From NCBI GenBank assembly GCA_019359375.1, contig JAHHHL010000002.1, forward strand, positions 183,615-247,614: DNA of 64,000 bases. Reading direction: 5' to 3'. The position numbers and the translations under genes are program-made. The notes under the pieces are model-generated. The model had not been told where the DNA came from. It saw nothing but the letters and a program-made list of their open reading frames with translations, and searched no databases. The DNA comes from Lyngbya sp. HA4199-MV5. Lineage in GTDB: Bacteria; Cyanobacteriota; Cyanobacteriia; Leptolyngbyales; Leptolyngbyaceae. Positions 35,103 through 43,319 of the stretch are shown here, piece by piece (position 1 is the first letter of the stretch; each line of letters opens with the position of its first letter).

Positions 35103-36143
35103 ATGCGCCATTCCCTTTTAAGCCGCTTTCAGGGCACCTTGCTAGCCGCCGCCTTGGGTGAAGCGTTAGGAGCCTACGGACGATCGCAGCCACCACTACA
35201 CCGCGCAGGCAACCGTGAAACCGCACAGAAGCTGTCTACGTCACCATCCATAACTTTAGAGAGCTGGCATCCTGGTCTAGCGTCCAACCTCAAAAGCTCG
35301 ACTGCGCCAGCTCCGTGGGGCTATGCGGCGGTTAAGTGTGCCCGTGCCCTCGTGCAGACTGGCAGTTGGAGCGAGCTTGAAATGGCGGCAATCGGGGTGC
35401 GGTTGGCGGCTGACCGTGTGGCAACAAATGCCTCCCTGATGCAGCCACGATCGAGCAAAGCGTTTTTCTCAGCCGAGTCTGCGCTGGCTACCCTTCCTCT
35501 TGCCTTATTTTTCTATGAAAATGTAACGAAGCAGCAGCAGATCTTGAGGCAGACCGTTCAGCTTTGGCAGTCTCCTCCTGGTACTGAAGCGGGGCTGCTG
35601 GCTGTGGGCTACGCGATCGCGGAGGGGCTAAACGAGCAGGTAGAACGGCTCACCCTGCTGCCTCGCACCATCGTCTACCTCAAACAGAGTACGGCTAAGC
35701 CAACAGACACCCTGCTAGAGTTGATAGGGGCACTGGAGCAGACCCAAGTGCTCATCCAGCAAGAGGCTGGGTTGCACACGGCGATCGAGCGCTTACGAAC
35801 TGCCGCTCACTCGTGCCATGAGGCGATCGCGCTGGCGTTCTATTGCTTCCTCAGTAGTTTTGCCGATTTGCGCCTGTCTTTGCTACGGGCGGCTCGTTGC
35901 GGAGAAGCAGCATCGGTTGTTTGCGCATTAACCGGCGCTCTGAGCGGTAGTCATCATGGACTCAGCGGCTTACCCCTCACATGGCGGCTCGATCGTCCAT
36001 TGCCATTGCTAGGTGAACTCTCTAATCTGGAGTTGGGTCAACTGGCAACGCATCTTTTCGCCGTCTGGTCAGGTTCGTATCACCCAGCCACCGCCCAACG
36101 GTCGATCGCCATTGCGGCACCTGGTCTCCTTCGTCCCCGTTAA
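35103..36143 (+). CDS. Degenerate ADP-ribosylglycohydrolase-fold protein
   Basis: The 346-residue protein has an N-terminus RFQGTLLAAALGEALG (8-23) that corresponds to the F-x-G-x-LLG-x-A-x-GDALG motif of ADP-ribosylglycohydrolases, but E20 replaces the Asp. The metal-binding DTD near the C-terminus is also gone: about residues 263-298 read CGEAASVVCALTGALSGSHHGLSGLPLTWRLD where the family has a DTDT before the A-G-A-x-x-G helix. No TDDT motif is seen. The fold is probably retained without hydrolase activity, perhaps as a binding protein. It precedes the HD phosphodiesterase gene by 167 bp on the same strand. Confidence 0.72.
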   Translation: MRHSLLSRFQGTLLAAALGEALGAYGRSQPPLHRAGNRETAQKLSTSPSITLESWHPGLASNLKSSTAPAPWGYAAVKCARALVQTGSWSELEMAAIGVRLAADRVATNASLMQPRSSKAFFSAESALATLPLALFFYENVTKQQQILRQTVQLWQSPPGTEAGLLAVGYAIAEGLNEQVERLTLLPRTIVYLKQSTAKPTDTLLELIGALEQTQVLIQQEAGLHTAIERLRTAAHSCHEAIALAFYCFLSSFADLRLSLLRAARCGEAASVVCALTGALSGSHHGLSGLPLTWRLDRPLPLLGELSNLELGQLATHLFAVWSGSYHPATAQRSIAIAAPGLLRPR

Positions 36144-36310
36144 GACACACTGCGCCAAGGCATCCACTCATCAAAGAGGGGTAGAAGGCTGCTCGTCCGC
36201 TTCAAAGATAAAACGGCTTTCTATAATGGAAGGGCTATGCCGATCGTTCTCGTTCAGTCTTTCTATCTCACCCAGAGTCGCTGCCACAGGCGAAGCGATG
36301 GTCCATCACT

Positions 36311-38854
36311 ATGAAACTGCTTCATCGGCTCATGCAACCGTTGGAGGCACCAAGCCTTAGGCGCAGCAAGCAATGGTGGACAAAGTGGCAAGCTCAATGG
36401 CGTGAAACGGCAAGCGACCATCCCCTGCTGCACACCCTCTTTCCTGCGCCACCCTCTCTACGATCGCCCCAGGCGCTGCCCATCAGTTCAGATGGCTCTG
36501 CCGGACAACCCAATGGGCAAACACCATCCAAATTGAAAGCGGCTCCTGGTAGCACCTCTCGGTCTTACTTGCTCATTGGGGTAGCAGTTATTTCGCTTTC
36601 CAGCGCGATCGGGCATCGGTTTTACAACGCTCCTAAACTCGATGTGGGCAGGGCTGCACCGCAAACCATTTTTGCTCCGTCTACCACCGTCGTTGAAGAC
36701 ACCAAAGCGACTGAGGAAAAGCGCAAGGTTGCCCGCAAAGAAGCTACGTCTGTGCTGATGTTAGACCAGGCTGTCAACCAGCGCATTGAGCAAGCTATCC
36801 AACAGCAGCTCAACCAGGGCAATGAATTGAGACAACTGGCAGGGGCGTTTCCGTTTGCCAAAACGGCTATTTTGTCTCTACCCACGCAACGATACCTGCG
36901 CAAAGCGTCTGCTCAAGATTGGAGCCAACTGGCAACCCTGGCAACCCGCACGCAGTCTCGCGCTGATGCGACTACCATGAAACTGAAGATGGCTGTCCTC
37001 AATGCAAACCAGCAAAAAGCCTTTGCCGAATTGCGATCGTACCGTCGTACCGTCAATGCAACCGACTTCAGCACCTTGATGGAGTCGATCGGCGAGGCGC
37101 GATCGCAATACGTCACCGCCTTAAAATCACTGCCTGAAGCGGTGGCTCCGGGAGCAAAGCCTGTCTACGATGCTTCACTGCTCAACTTAACCGATCCAGA
37201 ATGGCGGCTAACACAAACCCGTATCCTGCAAGCAGCAGACCGAATGTTGACCCAGGGCATTCCGCTGGGGCTGCCGCAGTCTTTGCTGAATGAAGCGGTG
37301 AAGCGACAGGTGGTCGATTGGGTGCCTGGGGGGTCAGAGGCGATCGCAACGAACGTTTTGCTGGAAGCTCTACAGCCAAACCTGATACGCGATGAAATGC
37401 AGACACGGCTGATGGCAGAACGAGCCGCCCAAGACGTGAAGCCAGAGATGGTCTCAATCCGTCAAGGCGAGGCGATTGTCTATGCGGGTGAGACCATTAC
37501 CACGGCTGACTTTGCTCTGTTAGATAGCTTTAAGCTGAGCCGTCGCGGCATTGATTGGTTGGGCTTGATTGGGTTTGGCGTGGTCATCAGTGGGTCGATC
37601 GGCATTTATTGGCTGGTAGAACGGCGCTTTCATCCAGGAATGCGTTGTCGCGATCGCATACTGATTGTGCTGCTCACATTGAGTACGCCTTTGCTGTTAG
37701 CACTGCCCTTTCCGTCCACAAATCTACCAGCCGTCGGACTGCTGGTGGGTAGCTTCTACGGATCACCCCTAGGCGTTACTGTTGTAGTGTTGCTAACACT
37801 TTGTTTACCCATGGGTACAGCATTGCCTCTGAGCCATCTCCTTTCCAGTGCCGCAGGCGGCGTTCTCTGCGGCTTTATGGCAGGACGGCTGCGATCGCGT
37901 GAAGAACTGGCACGCCTGGGTGCAGCAGTCGGTGTTTTGCAGGGAGTGCTTTATCTGCTGCTGGATGTCGCTTCGGGCACAGGTTTCTATCTCTTACTTC
38001 GCTCAACGATAATTCATGGGCTGGTTGGGCTTGCCTGGAGCATTGTGGCGATCGGGCTAAGTTCATACCTGGAGCAATTGTTCGACCTCGTCACCACCAT
38101 TCGCCTGGTAGAGCTAGCAAACCCTAACCGTCCCTTGCTCAAAAAACTTGCCGCTAAAACGCCTGGGACCTTTCAGCACACCCTGTTTGTGGCGACTTTA
38201 GCAGAAGCAGCGGCGCGATCGCTGGGCTGCAACGTTGAACTGGTAAGGGCAGGCACCCTATACCACGACATTGGCAAAATGCACGACCCGCTGGGCTTTA
38301 TCGAAAACCAGATGGGTGGACCCAACAAGCACGACCTGATCGATGACCCCTGGAAAAGTGCCGCCATTATTAAAAAGCATGTGACCGAAGGCATGGTCAT
38401 GGCGCGCAAATATCGCCTGCCGAAAGCCGTACAGTCCTTTATTCCAGAACATCAGGGTACGATGCTCATCGCCTATTTCTACCATCAGGCACAGCAGCGA
38501 TCGCAAGCAGCTCTGGCACAAGGCAAGTCTACTCGGATTGTAAAAGATGCCGACTTCCAGTACGACGGTCCCTCACCTCAAACGCGGGAAACGGGCATTG
38601 TCATGCTGGCAGATTCTTGCGAGGCAGCGCTGCGATCGCTCAAAGATGCTACTCCTCAAGAAGCCCTCTCCATGATCAATAAAATCCTCCGCGCTCGCTG
38701 GCAAGAAAAACAATTGATCGATTCGGGTCTCACCCGCGAGGATATGTCTAAAATTGCCACTGTTTTCGTCGAAGTCTGGCAACAATCCAACCATCAACGC
38801 ATTGCCTATCCATCGAAACCCATTAGCATTCAGCCATCAGCCATCATCAAGTGA
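36311..38854 (+). CDS. 7TM-HD family phosphodiesterase (PgpH/YqfF-like)
   Basis: The 847-residue protein has one TM segment at about 80-100 (LLIGVAVISLSSAIGHRF), an extracytoplasmic 7TMR-HDED domain (about 110-410), then a cluster of about seven helices (about 415-600) and a cytoplasmic HD domain with H-T-L-F-V-A-T-L-A-E-A and H652-D653 in TLYHDIGKMHDP. This architecture is that of PgpH, which hydrolyses the second messenger c-di-AMP. Cyanobacteria use c-di-AMP in osmotic and day-night responses. Substrate assignment is by family. Confidence 0.92.
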   Translation: MKLLHRLMQPLEAPSLRRSKQWWTKWQAQWRETASDHPLLHTLFPAPPSLRSPQALPISSDGSAGQPNGQTPSKLKAAPGSTSRSYLLIGVAVISLSSAIGHRFYNAPKLDVGRAAPQTIFAPSTTVVEDTKATEEKRKVARKEATSVLMLDQAVNQRIEQAIQQQLNQGNELRQLAGAFPFAKTAILSLPTQRYLRKASAQDWSQLATLATRTQSRADATTMKLKMAVLNANQQKAFAELRSYRRTVNATDFSTLMESIGEARSQYVTALKSLPEAVAPGAKPVYDASLLNLTDPEWRLTQTRILQAADRMLTQGIPLGLPQSLLNEAVKRQVVDWVPGGSEAIATNVLLEALQPNLIRDEMQTRLMAERAAQDVKPEMVSIRQGEAIVYAGETITTADFALLDSFKLSRRGIDWLGLIGFGVVISGSIGIYWLVERRFHPGMRCRDRILIVLLTLSTPLLLALPFPSTNLPAVGLLVGSFYGSPLGVTVVVLLTLCLPMGTALPLSHLLSSAAGGVLCGFMAGRLRSREELARLGAAVGVLQGVLYLLLDVASGTGFYLLLRSTIIHGLVGLAWSIVAIGLSSYLEQLFDLVTTIRLVELANPNRPLLKKLAAKTPGTFQHTLFVATLAEAAARSLGCNVELVRAGTLYHDIGKMHDPLGFIENQMGGPNKHDLIDDPWKSAAIIKKHVTEGMVMARKYRLPKAVQSFIPEHQGTMLIAYFYHQAQQRSQAALAQGKSTRIVKDADFQYDGPSPQTRETGIVMLADSCEAALRSLKDATPQEALSMINKILRARWQEKQLIDSGLTREDMSKIATVFVEVWQQSNHQRIAYPSKPISIQPSAIIK

Positions 38855-38949
38855 CGGCAGTAATTGGCGTGTAGGAGTTCGGTAGTATCAAAGCATGGCG
38901 ATCGCATCATCACGTTAAAATTAAGATGAGGCGGTATTGGAGCTTGAGC

Positions 38950-39150
38950 ATGAAGATTAAGGCAGTGATCTGGCAGGAAGACAACGTTTGGTGCGCTTCG
39001 GTGCCAGCACTACCAGGGTGTCATACGTGGGGTGAGAGCTACGAACAAATGCTAGAGATGCTCGAAGACGCAGTTCAGGGGTGGCTTGAAGTTGCCAGTG
39101 AGCAAGCAGACCTGGAACCGGAGAAACAGTTAATTGAACTATCTCTATGA
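38950..39150 (+). CDS. hicB: HicB-family antitoxin (second pair)
   Basis: From the ATG at 38950 the product has 66 residues (MKIKAVIWQEDNVWCASVPALPGCHTWGESYEQMLEMLEDAV), the typical short HicB fold. An in-frame ATG at 38926 adds eight unconserved residues. It overlaps the next gene by 4 bp. Confidence 0.88.
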   Translation: MKIKAVIWQEDNVWCASVPALPGCHTWGESYEQMLEMLEDAVQGWLEVASEQADLEPEKQLIELSL

Positions 39151-39356
39151 AATCGGTTTCTGGCAAGGCGTTTTGCAAAATTGTTGAACGGCGTGGCTGG
39201 CAACTCAAACGAACCACTGGCAGCCACAAAATTTATGCCAGAGAAGGAAGCATTACTATTCTCTCAATCCCTGTCCATAGCAATCGAGATTTGCCGATTG
39301 GCACGTTGAAAAGCCTCTTGAAAGACGCTGGTTTAACTGATCGCGATCTGGATTGA
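39147..39356 (+). CDS. hicA: HicA-type mRNA interferase toxin (second pair)
   Basis: The 69-residue product has the catalytic His in TTGSHKIY and the C-terminal PIGTLKSLLKDAGLT helix. Here the order is antitoxin then toxin with ATGA coupling. It is clearly different in sequence from the pair at 23.7-24.2 kb. Confidence 0.9.
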   Translation: MKSVSGKAFCKIVERRGWQLKRTTGSHKIYAREGSITILSIPVHSNRDLPIGTLKSLLKDAGLTDRDLD

Positions 39357-39416
39357 CCCCAACCAAAGCGGCGCTTTGATACAAAAGGTGACACAGGGGA
39401 CTGAGAAAATAGACAA

Positions 39417-40256
39417 CTAGCCTTTGACTCCGCTACCGGATTCGGTGGGGACGATGTAGTGCTGCATGGTGATGAAGAAGAGCAGAATAGGCGCGATCGA
39501 AATCACGGAACCTGCTGCAATTAAGCGCCAGTCGAGGGAAAAGGTGCCCGCCAGCGTCGCGACACCCAACGGTAGCGTGTAGTATTCGGGGCGATCGAGC
39601 ACAATCAGGGGCCACAAAAAATCGCTCCAGGAGCCGATGAAGACGAAGATTGCCAGCGTCACCAGTGCGGGACGAATCGCGGGAATCATCACGTACCACC
39701 AGATGCCCAGTTCCGAGCAGCCATCCATCCGTCCCGCTTCTTCCAATTCTTTGGGTACGCCTTGAAATGCCTGTCTGAGCAGGAAAATGCCGAAGGCGGA
39801 GGCGATCGCGGGAAAAATCACGCCCAGATAGCTATTCCGTAAGCCCAGTTGTACCGCCAACACATACAGCGGAATCATCACAATCTGAAAGGGAATCATG
39901 ATGGTGGCGACGATCAGGGTGAAGAATACCTCTCGTCCTCGAAAGCTCAAACGCGCCAGTGGATACGCTGCCAGCGCACAAAATAGCAAATTTAGCCCAA
40001 CGGTCAGTACGGCTACAAGGGTACTGTTGAACAAATAGCGTCCAAACGGATTGGCATTCCAGACCGTCACAAAATTTTGAAACGTCGGCTGGCTGGGAAA
40101 TAGCTGCGGCGGAAACTGAAAAATATCTTCCGTCGGCGATTTCAACGATGTGCTGATGAGCCACACCAACGGAATGAGCATGGCGATCGCGATCGCCCCC
40201 AACAAACTATAAAGCCACACGTTTTGCCAGAACCGCGATCGTTGCATTCGAGTCAT
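39417..40256 (-). CDS. Carbohydrate ABC transporter permease (MalG-like)
   Basis: The 279-residue inner-membrane permease has six predicted helices. The EAA loop that contacts the ATPase is ELEEAGRMDGCSELGIWWYVMIPAIRPAL. It belongs to the CUT1 sugar-uptake type. The second permease, binding protein and ATPase are not in the window. The gene is 8 bp downstream of a methyltransferase gene, an unusual partner. Confidence 0.92.
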   Translation of the reverse strand: MTRMQRSRFWQNVWLYSLLGAIAIAMLIPLVWLISTSLKSPTEDIFQFPPQLFPSQPTFQNFVTVWNANPFGRYLFNSTLVAVLTVGLNLLFCALAAYPLARLSFRGREVFFTLIVATIMIPFQIVMIPLYVLAVQLGLRNSYLGVIFPAIASAFGIFLLRQAFQGVPKELEEAGRMDGCSELGIWWYVMIPAIRPALVTLAIFVFIGSWSDFLWPLIVLDRPEYYTLPLGVATLAGTFSLDWRLIAAGSVISIAPILLFFITMQHYIVPTESGSGVKG

Positions 40257-40264
40257 GATGATGT

Positions 40265-41068
40265 TTATTTGGTAGCGACAACTGCCAGATTCCAGGCAAA
40301 CCGCTTTGTCAACGGCAGACTTTTGAACACTCGATCGAGCGCTTCCAACCGCTCATAATCAGGCTTTAACCGCTCGTGTTCCAGAATAATCTTTTTCCAG
40401 TAGCGTTCTTCATTAGGATTCACTTTTTCGATGAGATAAAAGCGAAGAAAGATCCACAAAGTTGCCAGCCAGAAGGTATCGTAATGGGTTTCGGCAAAGC
40501 GCGATCGCACGAAGCTAACAATACCAATATCTAATGGCGTTTCGTCTTCTGTGCGTACCTTGGTCGCAATCCGGCGATAGACGTTGATTACAGGATTATG
40601 CTTCAGCGGGTCCCAAAAGCAGGCTTTGCCACCGGGTTTTAAGACACGATGCATCTCTTGAATCGCAATGCGCGGATCAGGGATGTGGTGCAGCAGGTTA
40701 GAGGCATACACGATGTCGAAGGTGTTGTCGGGGAAGTCGATCGCCATTGCATTCACTACTTTCCCCTCGACCTCAACCTGATTCGCTACTGCAAGTTTCA
40801 ACGCTACATCCACCATTCCCGGTGAATAATCAGCCGCAACGCAATGCGCGCCTTTAGTGGCAAAATACACGCTATTCTCACCTGCCCCACAGCCCAGATC
40901 GAGCAGATATTTGCCGCGCAGATCGCCTAACTGCTGGAGAATAAAGCGATTTTCGGGTGCGGTACACGCCTCAAAATAATCGGCAACGCGAATGCCGTCT
41001 ACGTCGATAACCGCCGCCCACTGGTCATGAAACTGCTGCTCTTTCTGAAGAATGTCGTCTTGCATCAT
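40265..41068 (-). CDS. Class I SAM-dependent methyltransferase
   Basis: The 267-residue protein has SAM motif I LLDLGCGAGENSVYFA, motif II DFPDNTFDIVYASNLLHHIPDP, and post-motif VLKPGGKACFWDP of the Methyltransf_11/UbiE type. The C-terminal part may determine the substrate, which is unknown. It lies 12 bp downstream of the small 41081-41314 gene and 8 bp upstream of the permease, so the three look like one operon. Confidence 0.9.
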   Translation of the reverse strand: MMQDDILQKEQQFHDQWAAVIDVDGIRVADYFEACTAPENRFILQQLGDLRGKYLLDLGCGAGENSVYFATKGAHCVAADYSPGMVDVALKLAVANQVEVEGKVVNAMAIDFPDNTFDIVYASNLLHHIPDPRIAIQEMHRVLKPGGKACFWDPLKHNPVINVYRRIATKVRTEDETPLDIGIVSFVRSRFAETHYDTFWLATLWIFLRFYLIEKVNPNEERYWKKIILEHERLKPDYERLEALDRVFKSLPLTKRFAWNLAVVATK

Positions 41069-41080
41069 GGTCGATCGTAG

Positions 41081-41314
41081 CTAAATCGCTGCATCACCAT
41101 TGTCGCCTGCTGCTTGCATTTGTCGCAGAATAGCCGCGTGAATTTTGGCATCAAAATCAGGATCATCGACGGTTGTGATGATGTTGCATGGACGATCGCC
41201 CAATCGCTCCAGATACGCCCGCAGCGCTGCCTTATCTTCACGATGCCTGAGAAAGTATTGTCTCAACTCCTGATCAGACAGATCAGACATTGCAGCATAG
41301 TTAGCCTGACTCAT
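41081..41314 (-). CDS. Small DUF6887-like protein, copy 1
   Basis: This 77-residue acidic protein (DQELRQYFLRHREDKAALRAYLERLGDRP, then TVDDPDFDAKIHAAILRQM) resembles small cyanobacterial proteins annotated DUF6887. It is a close paralogue of 43081-43305, roughly 90 percent identical in DNA. It has no membrane segment or signal peptide. Function is unknown. Confidence 0.75.
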   Translation of the reverse strand: MSQANYAAMSDLSDQELRQYFLRHREDKAALRAYLERLGDRPCNIITTVDDPDFDAKIHAAILRQMQAAGDNGDAAI

Positions 41315-41392
41315 CAGAATACCTCTCCATTAGACATGATTTGAAACTCAAGCGTTTTCGCACTTGGAAAGTGTTGCATCGGATGAAGTAGA

Positions 41393-41919
41393 TTACTCTA
41401 CACTTTCATCTTGACTCTCTACTTCTGGGAAACCTGTTCCAGCAATGTGGTGTTGAAACACTCCAGAATAAGTATCTTTGGACAAATTCCCTGGAACAGG
41501 AAAGGTAACTTGTTTTCGTAGAAGATAGCCATCGATCAACCAACCCAATAGCGCAGTTTCGTAGTAATTGTCTCTCTTGCTGTACTGTTTGGTGTCTGCG
41601 TTGACTAAAGCTTCTTGCACCCTGTACTCATTGTGATTTTGCTCAAAAACAATTTTGTAAATACAAAATCCTGTCCAACTACGATGAAAGAATAAGGTAC
41701 TGTCCTGCATGAAGACAAACCATTTACAGCTTGTACCGCAATTATCAAGTACAGCTAAAATGGCTGAAAGCTCAGCTGAACAGAATTTGCTGTGTGCTTA
41801 ATGATTGAGGGAGCGGCTGTATCTTCCATTGCTTTGAGCACAAAACCACGAGCTAGAACACTAAATTCTGCTGCTGTATAAGTCTTGGTAAAAGGTAAAT
41901 AAATTACGGTGATGGGCAT
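41393..41919 (-). pseudogene. Small 'HRSWTG' protein gene interrupted by a 93-bp element
   Basis: The ATG at 41919 opens a frame encoding MPITVIYLPFTKTYTAAEF and on to ARGFVLKAME, which ends at a stop inside the inserted element. The remaining frame resumes at KWFVFMQDSTLFFHRSWTGF and ends at 41393. Removing the element and one TA joins the two parts as GAT AAA TGG, giving one uninterrupted 143-residue protein. I recall related small cyanobacterial proteins with a MEDKWF...HRSWTGFCIY pattern but cannot name the family. The downstream part has an internal ATG (41710) and could still make a 105-residue fragment. Confidence 0.75.
41727..41819. mobile_element. 93-bp TA-flanked miniature element (family C)
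   Basis: It is flanked by TA at 41725-41726 and 41820-41821. The ends are imperfect inverted repeats over about 28 bp: CAGCTTGTACCGCAATTATC on the left and, inverted from the right, CAGCCGCTCCCTCAATCATT. A TA target duplication is the mark of IS630/Tc1-mariner transposition. It has no coding capacity. Confidence 0.78.
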
Positions 41920-42278
41920 CTCTACCGTTTTCTAGGAGTCCGATCGTGCAATCTCAGTCTCATTGAGGTCGTTTTGCATTTCAATCTTTCCCTTATAGCC
42001 ACTTACCTCGATAAAAGTAAAGTGTGTAAGGAATTGTTAGAGTGTACGGGGTCTGTGCGCTCACAAGGGTTGCCGATCGCGCAACACGCATACGGATACC
42101 CCGCCTTCCGTCCCTTTCGCGCACGAGTTTAATTTAACGCCTGCGCCCCTGCACACAGACTAGTCGGGGAAGCCAATTAGATTCGCTAGCAACCTCTCGC
42201 ACTCAGCGAAAAGACTCTCAACGGTCAGTGTACAACGGGATCATTAGACCGTACCCCACCGATCAATGCTCAATAGGA
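41920..42278. other. Intergenic region with structured element
   Basis: No protein gene is supported. The striking part is the inverted-repeat element at 42051-42160, listed separately. The flanking sequence is GC-rich and unlike the neighbouring genes. Confidence 0.5.
42051..42160. ncRNA. Candidate structured RNA or cruciform element
   Basis: The outer arms GTCTGTGCGC (42051-42060) and GCACACAGAC (42151-42160) pair over 10 bp with one G-T. Inside, AGGG can pair with CCCT, CGCG with CGCG, and ACGGA with TCCGT, giving a rod of nested stems. It lacks the hallmarks of tmRNA, RNase P RNA and SRP RNA. Strand and function are unknown. It may instead be a palindromic mobile repeat. Confidence 0.4.
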
Positions 42279-42647
42279 TCACAACGCTTCGACTTTAACA
42301 GTACCGCCCTCGATCGCATCTACCTGTAACCGATGACCGTAGAGTAACGACATTCCAAGTAGTGGTTCTGTTTCTGCTTCGGCAACATAAATCTCCCGAT
42401 ACTGTCCATCCCAAATCACGGTTGCTGTGTACAAATCGAACAGGGTTTCGCTGCCATCGCCCAAGGTCACGATATCGGAAGCACTCCAGGGTAAATCGAG
42501 CGTAGCGATAAGTGAAGCAGGTAGAGACAAAAAGCCAGTAAACCCAGTATCAATCACCGTATCAACGAGTTGCTGCTGTCGATTCGCATTACCCACAACC
42601 ACAGGAAGGGTTGCTTCACGACGCAAGTTGACAACTCCGTACATCAT
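42279..42647 (-). CDS. Clan AA retropepsin-like aspartic protease
   Basis: The 122-residue protein has VIDTGFTGFLSLP, a D-T-G catalytic motif with the hydrophobic strand before it, and a later PLLGMSLLYGHRLQVD segment equivalent to the I-x-G of single-domain aspartic proteases. Such half-pepsins act as dimers. It overlaps the upstream gene by 4 bp; pairs of this type recur in cyanobacteria and may be regulatory modules. Confidence 0.83.
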   Translation of the reverse strand: MMYGVVNLRREATLPVVVGNANRQQQLVDTVIDTGFTGFLSLPASLIATLDLPWSASDIVTLGDGSETLFDLYTATVIWDGQYREIYVAEAETEPLLGMSLLYGHRLQVDAIEGGTVKVEAL

Positions 42648-42919
42648 GGATTTTTCTTCAGACTCCGTGCGCCAAAATGATCAACGGCGCGATGTCCGAT
42701 CCGAATTACCCAAGGCTGGGCATCGGGGCTTCGCTCAAACAGTCGGTTTGTAGCAGGCACAACATCTCCATCGATTTCAAAATCTCCGGTTTCGATGTCG
42801 ATCGCCACAATTTTGCCATCGTTGCCCGCTTCGACTTGCTGCCGAATGCCAGACTCATAAAATTCTTGCCCACGCCGAGCGATCTCTTCTTTGCTGTAAC
42901 GTCGTTGGCGGACTGCCAT
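42644..42919 (-). CDS. Small partner protein of the aspartic protease
   Basis: This 91-residue protein begins with a basic helix (RQRRYSKEEIARRGQEFYESGIRQQVE) followed by GKIVAIDIETGDFEIDGD. I do not recognise a named family. Translational coupling to the protease gene suggests that it is a substrate, regulator or complex partner, which is inference. Confidence 0.72.
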   Translation of the reverse strand: MAVRQRRYSKEEIARRGQEFYESGIRQQVEAGNDGKIVAIDIETGDFEIDGDVVPATNRLFERSPDAQPWVIRIGHRAVDHFGARSLKKNP

Positions 42920-43009
42920 AGCTTTGCCCTCGGTTCAACATCGCCCTTCCAATTTTAACCTGGCGATCGTATCTACCGTTGCAGCCTAAAGTGCGAATCC
43001 CGCTTCTGG

Positions 43010-43063
43010 TTGGTACTGTCAGAGAAAAGCGATGCTGGGTTTTCTGGTGTCAACCCAATCTAC
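43010..43063. repeat. Partial copy of the GTAGGTTGGGTT repeat family
   Basis: Contains TGCTGGGTTTTCTGGTGTCAACCCAATCTAC, matching the right half of the repeats at 1784-1860 and 24204-24293; the left half is degraded. Confidence 0.5.
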
Positions 43064-43080
43064 GACGATACGCGATCGTA

Positions 43081-43305
43081 CTAACTCGCCCCATCATTAC
43101 TGTTTTCTGTTGCTTGCATTTGTCGCAGAATGGCAGCTTGAATTTTGGCATCAAAGTCAGGATCGTCTACGGTTGTGATGATGTTGCGTGGTCGATCGCC
43201 CAATCGATCCAGATACGCCCGCAGTGCTGCCTTATCTTCACGATGCCTGAGAAAGTATTGCCTCAATTCCTTGTCAGACATTGCAGCATAATTAATTTGG
43301 CTCAT
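43081..43305 (-). CDS. Small DUF6887-like protein, copy 2
   Basis: 74 residues, differing from the 41081-41314 product mainly by loss of three residues (DLS) near the N-terminus and by a few substitutions at the C-terminus. It is not followed closely by a methyltransferase gene, so the duplication involved only this gene and its flank. Confidence 0.75.
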   Translation of the reverse strand: MSQINYAAMSDKELRQYFLRHREDKAALRAYLDRLGDRPRNIITTVDDPDFDAKIQAAILRQMQATENSNDGAS

Positions 43306-43319
43306 CTTCTAGCAGCATC

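Noticed and set aside
41727..41819. The 93-bp element as an intein or intron
   Set aside because: Too short, no splice or self-splicing features, stops in the host frame, and it carries TA duplications and inverted ends typical of a miniature transposon.
42051..42160. Structured spacer considered as tmRNA, RNase P RNA or retron msr-msd
   Set aside because: No tRNA-like 3' end with CCA or TPsiC-type sequence, no RNase P core motifs, and no reverse transcriptase gene nearby. Kept only as an unexplained element.
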